Shown one piece after another: positions 62,577 through 64,000 of a stretch of DNA of 64,000 nt. Positions within the stretch are counted from its first letter, which is position 1, and every line of letters starts with the position of its first letter. The stretch is from assembly GCA_963575745.1 (NCBI GenBank), contig CAUYUJ010022506.1, positions 52,501-116,500 on the forward strand, written 5' to 3'. The stretch is from Prorocentrum cordatum. Taxonomy: Eukaryota; Sar; Dinophyceae; Prorocentrales; Prorocentraceae. A program made the position numbers and the translations under genes. The notes under the pieces are model-generated. The model searched no databases and was not told where the DNA came from. It was given only the letters and a program-made list of their open reading frames with translations.

Positions 62577-64000
62577 AGCACGTGGGGACACTCCGTTCTC
62601 ACCAGTGCCAGGGTTTTCATAGGAGGCGGGCAATACCCCCATTTTGTGGGGGGGCCGGTTCAAGCTCTACCAAATTTCCAAACGACTCTTCGCCACCACC
62701 CACACCCAGCTTCCCGCCCAATGACGTTCGGACACTTCACTTCGTGGCATGCGGACGACCGTGGCTACTATTCAGGGCCCCGCGGCCGACGACGACGGCG
62801 AGCGCGCGCGAAGAAAAAACTAATGTGTCCCGCATGGTATTATTTGACAGGGATGATGGCCCTGGCAGGTGCGCAACCGTTGTTGCAGAAGTTCGAAAAA
62901 GTTGCTCGCAAAAGCCCGTTTGACAGAAATGTTTAAAAAGTGTTGGGTTTCCTACGAATCCGCAAGAGCGCGCGGATGAAATTTCGACATTTTTTTTTTT
63001 TTTTTTTTTTTGAAAAACCATTGGTTTTTTGATGTTTTAATGTTAAAATCGCTACGAAAACTAAGGTTTTGGAAGGATTTCGTCTTGCGCGCGCGAATGT
63101 CCACTTTACCTTATTTTTTGCAAGGGATTCTTGAAGTTTGGTTATGTTAGAACAAGAAATGTCCACTTTAGCTTATTTTTTGCTTTTTGACGAGGAAAGC
63201 GGCCGCAACAAAACAACCGATCCGGACTCCCCCGCCGTTTTGGGCCTGAGAACATTCCTCACGAAAATGATGAAAATGGTGGCTGCGGCCTAGGCGCGCG
63301 AGGGGCGTTGCACCAGGGGGCCCAACAATAATTAATTCTTTAGAAAGTAATAATATTCACACACCACAACAGCAATAATAACACGAATACTAATAATCAT
63401 AATACTGTAATGGTAATACTAATAACAATAATAATAGATGATGCTTTCTTTATACATGGTTAATATATGAACAGATTTATGCATGAACTCATCGCTGTCT
63501 TTAGTACTAAATCCCTGCATGTTTTATACATGGTCCGCACGCGGAGCGTGTATTAAAACCGGCGCTGTACGAGAGAATGGGGGACTGGACGAGGGAAAGG
63601 GGGAAGCGAAGGGGTGGGAAGTGAGAGCTGCTTCGGCTCCGAATGGGCCGCCTCGCCGAGAGACCCAGTGCCCCTGGGGGCCATGGGCCATGGGCCACTC
63701 TCGTGGCCAGCGAGCTCTGGGCGAAAGGATTCGTGGTCGTGGGCCAGCCTGCGAATGTGCAATTCGCAGCGCGCGACGGTGTCGTGCGATTGCTGACCGC
63801 GCACACAATTCGCAAGCGCGGCAGTGAGTAGAGACGGGGATGTCGGAGAACAGAGGGAAGGAGAGAGAAACTAACATATCAACATGCTTTGTGTTAGTCT
63901 CCTTCCAGCCTCACGAACCAAGTGGAGAAGGGATGATATCACCCCGCAGGGCAGTACGTGGGGAGAGACTGATCGAAGGCTGTCCAACAAGCATGCAGCA
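62577..64000. other. Mostly unique sequence, no gene recognised
   Basis: Contains a T run of about 22 (62990-63011), two copies of a phrase around GAATGTCCACTTTACCTTATTTTTTGC (about 63097 and 63157), an AAT-rich stretch (63325-63440) and GC-rich sequence at 63.55-63.83 kb. Short open frames show no domain. Confidence 0.5.

Overview
The window looks like repeat-rich nuclear DNA from a dinoflagellate. The main evidence is that five of the six best protein-coding loci have, just upstream of their start codon and in the sense direction, a degenerate copy of the dinoflagellate spliced leader (3' part GCCATTTTGGCTCAAG). This is the mark of genes that were transcribed, trans-spliced, reverse-transcribed and put back into the genome. 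No bacterial operon, rRNA, convincing tRNA or CRISPR array is visible. The genus cannot be fixed from sequence alone; a GC-rich, repeat-laden genome of the Prorocentrum/Symbiodiniaceae/Polarella kind is the best guess.

Layout. 1-28 kb is almost entirely tandem and dispersed repeats: GAG/CTC, CA and GAT/GAC microsatellites, C-rich minisatellites (2.5-4.85 and 6.3-8.3 kb), a CCTCAG hexamer satellite (10.5-12.1 kb), and 70-, 73-, 197-, 234- and 378-bp tandem units. Several dispersed families (the ~0.8 kb 'GATCGACCCACGAACCC' family, the 'CGAGACATCCTC' family, the 36-bp 'CTCCCAGGGCCACGATCC' family) occur here two or more times. I see no credible gene in this part except one weak exon-like stretch near 22.5 kb.

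28.06-58.39 kb is a separate compartment bounded by ~1.6-kb inverted repeats. These interrupt a 197-bp satellite unit cleanly, with an apparent 2-4 bp target duplication. All credible genes lie inside: a C5-cytosine DNA methyltransferase, a 3.3-kb gene of unknown function with an acidic tail, a DNA segment whose exon starts at a strong splice acceptor, a 329-aa unknown protein, an acidic 332-aa protein, and a BED-finger/hAT-like transposase whose two halves are separated by a 2.75-kb insertion. Between the genes lies a modular repeat family (conserved ~120-bp CG-rich box, AGCAT pentanucleotide array, 55-bp conserved box, and ~20-bp termini GGTGGGGATACGCGAAGCG) present in several direct and inverted copies, including a nested palindrome at 40.1-46.9 kb.

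58.4-64 kb returns to satellites related to those left of the compartment (20-bp 'TGCCGTGCTCCTGTGTGG' arrays, the 197-bp unit, A-rich tracts), then mostly unassigned sequence. The genes do not form a recognisable pathway. They look like retroposed or mobile-element cargo (methyltransferase, transposase, unknowns) gathered inside a large inverted-repeat-bounded block.
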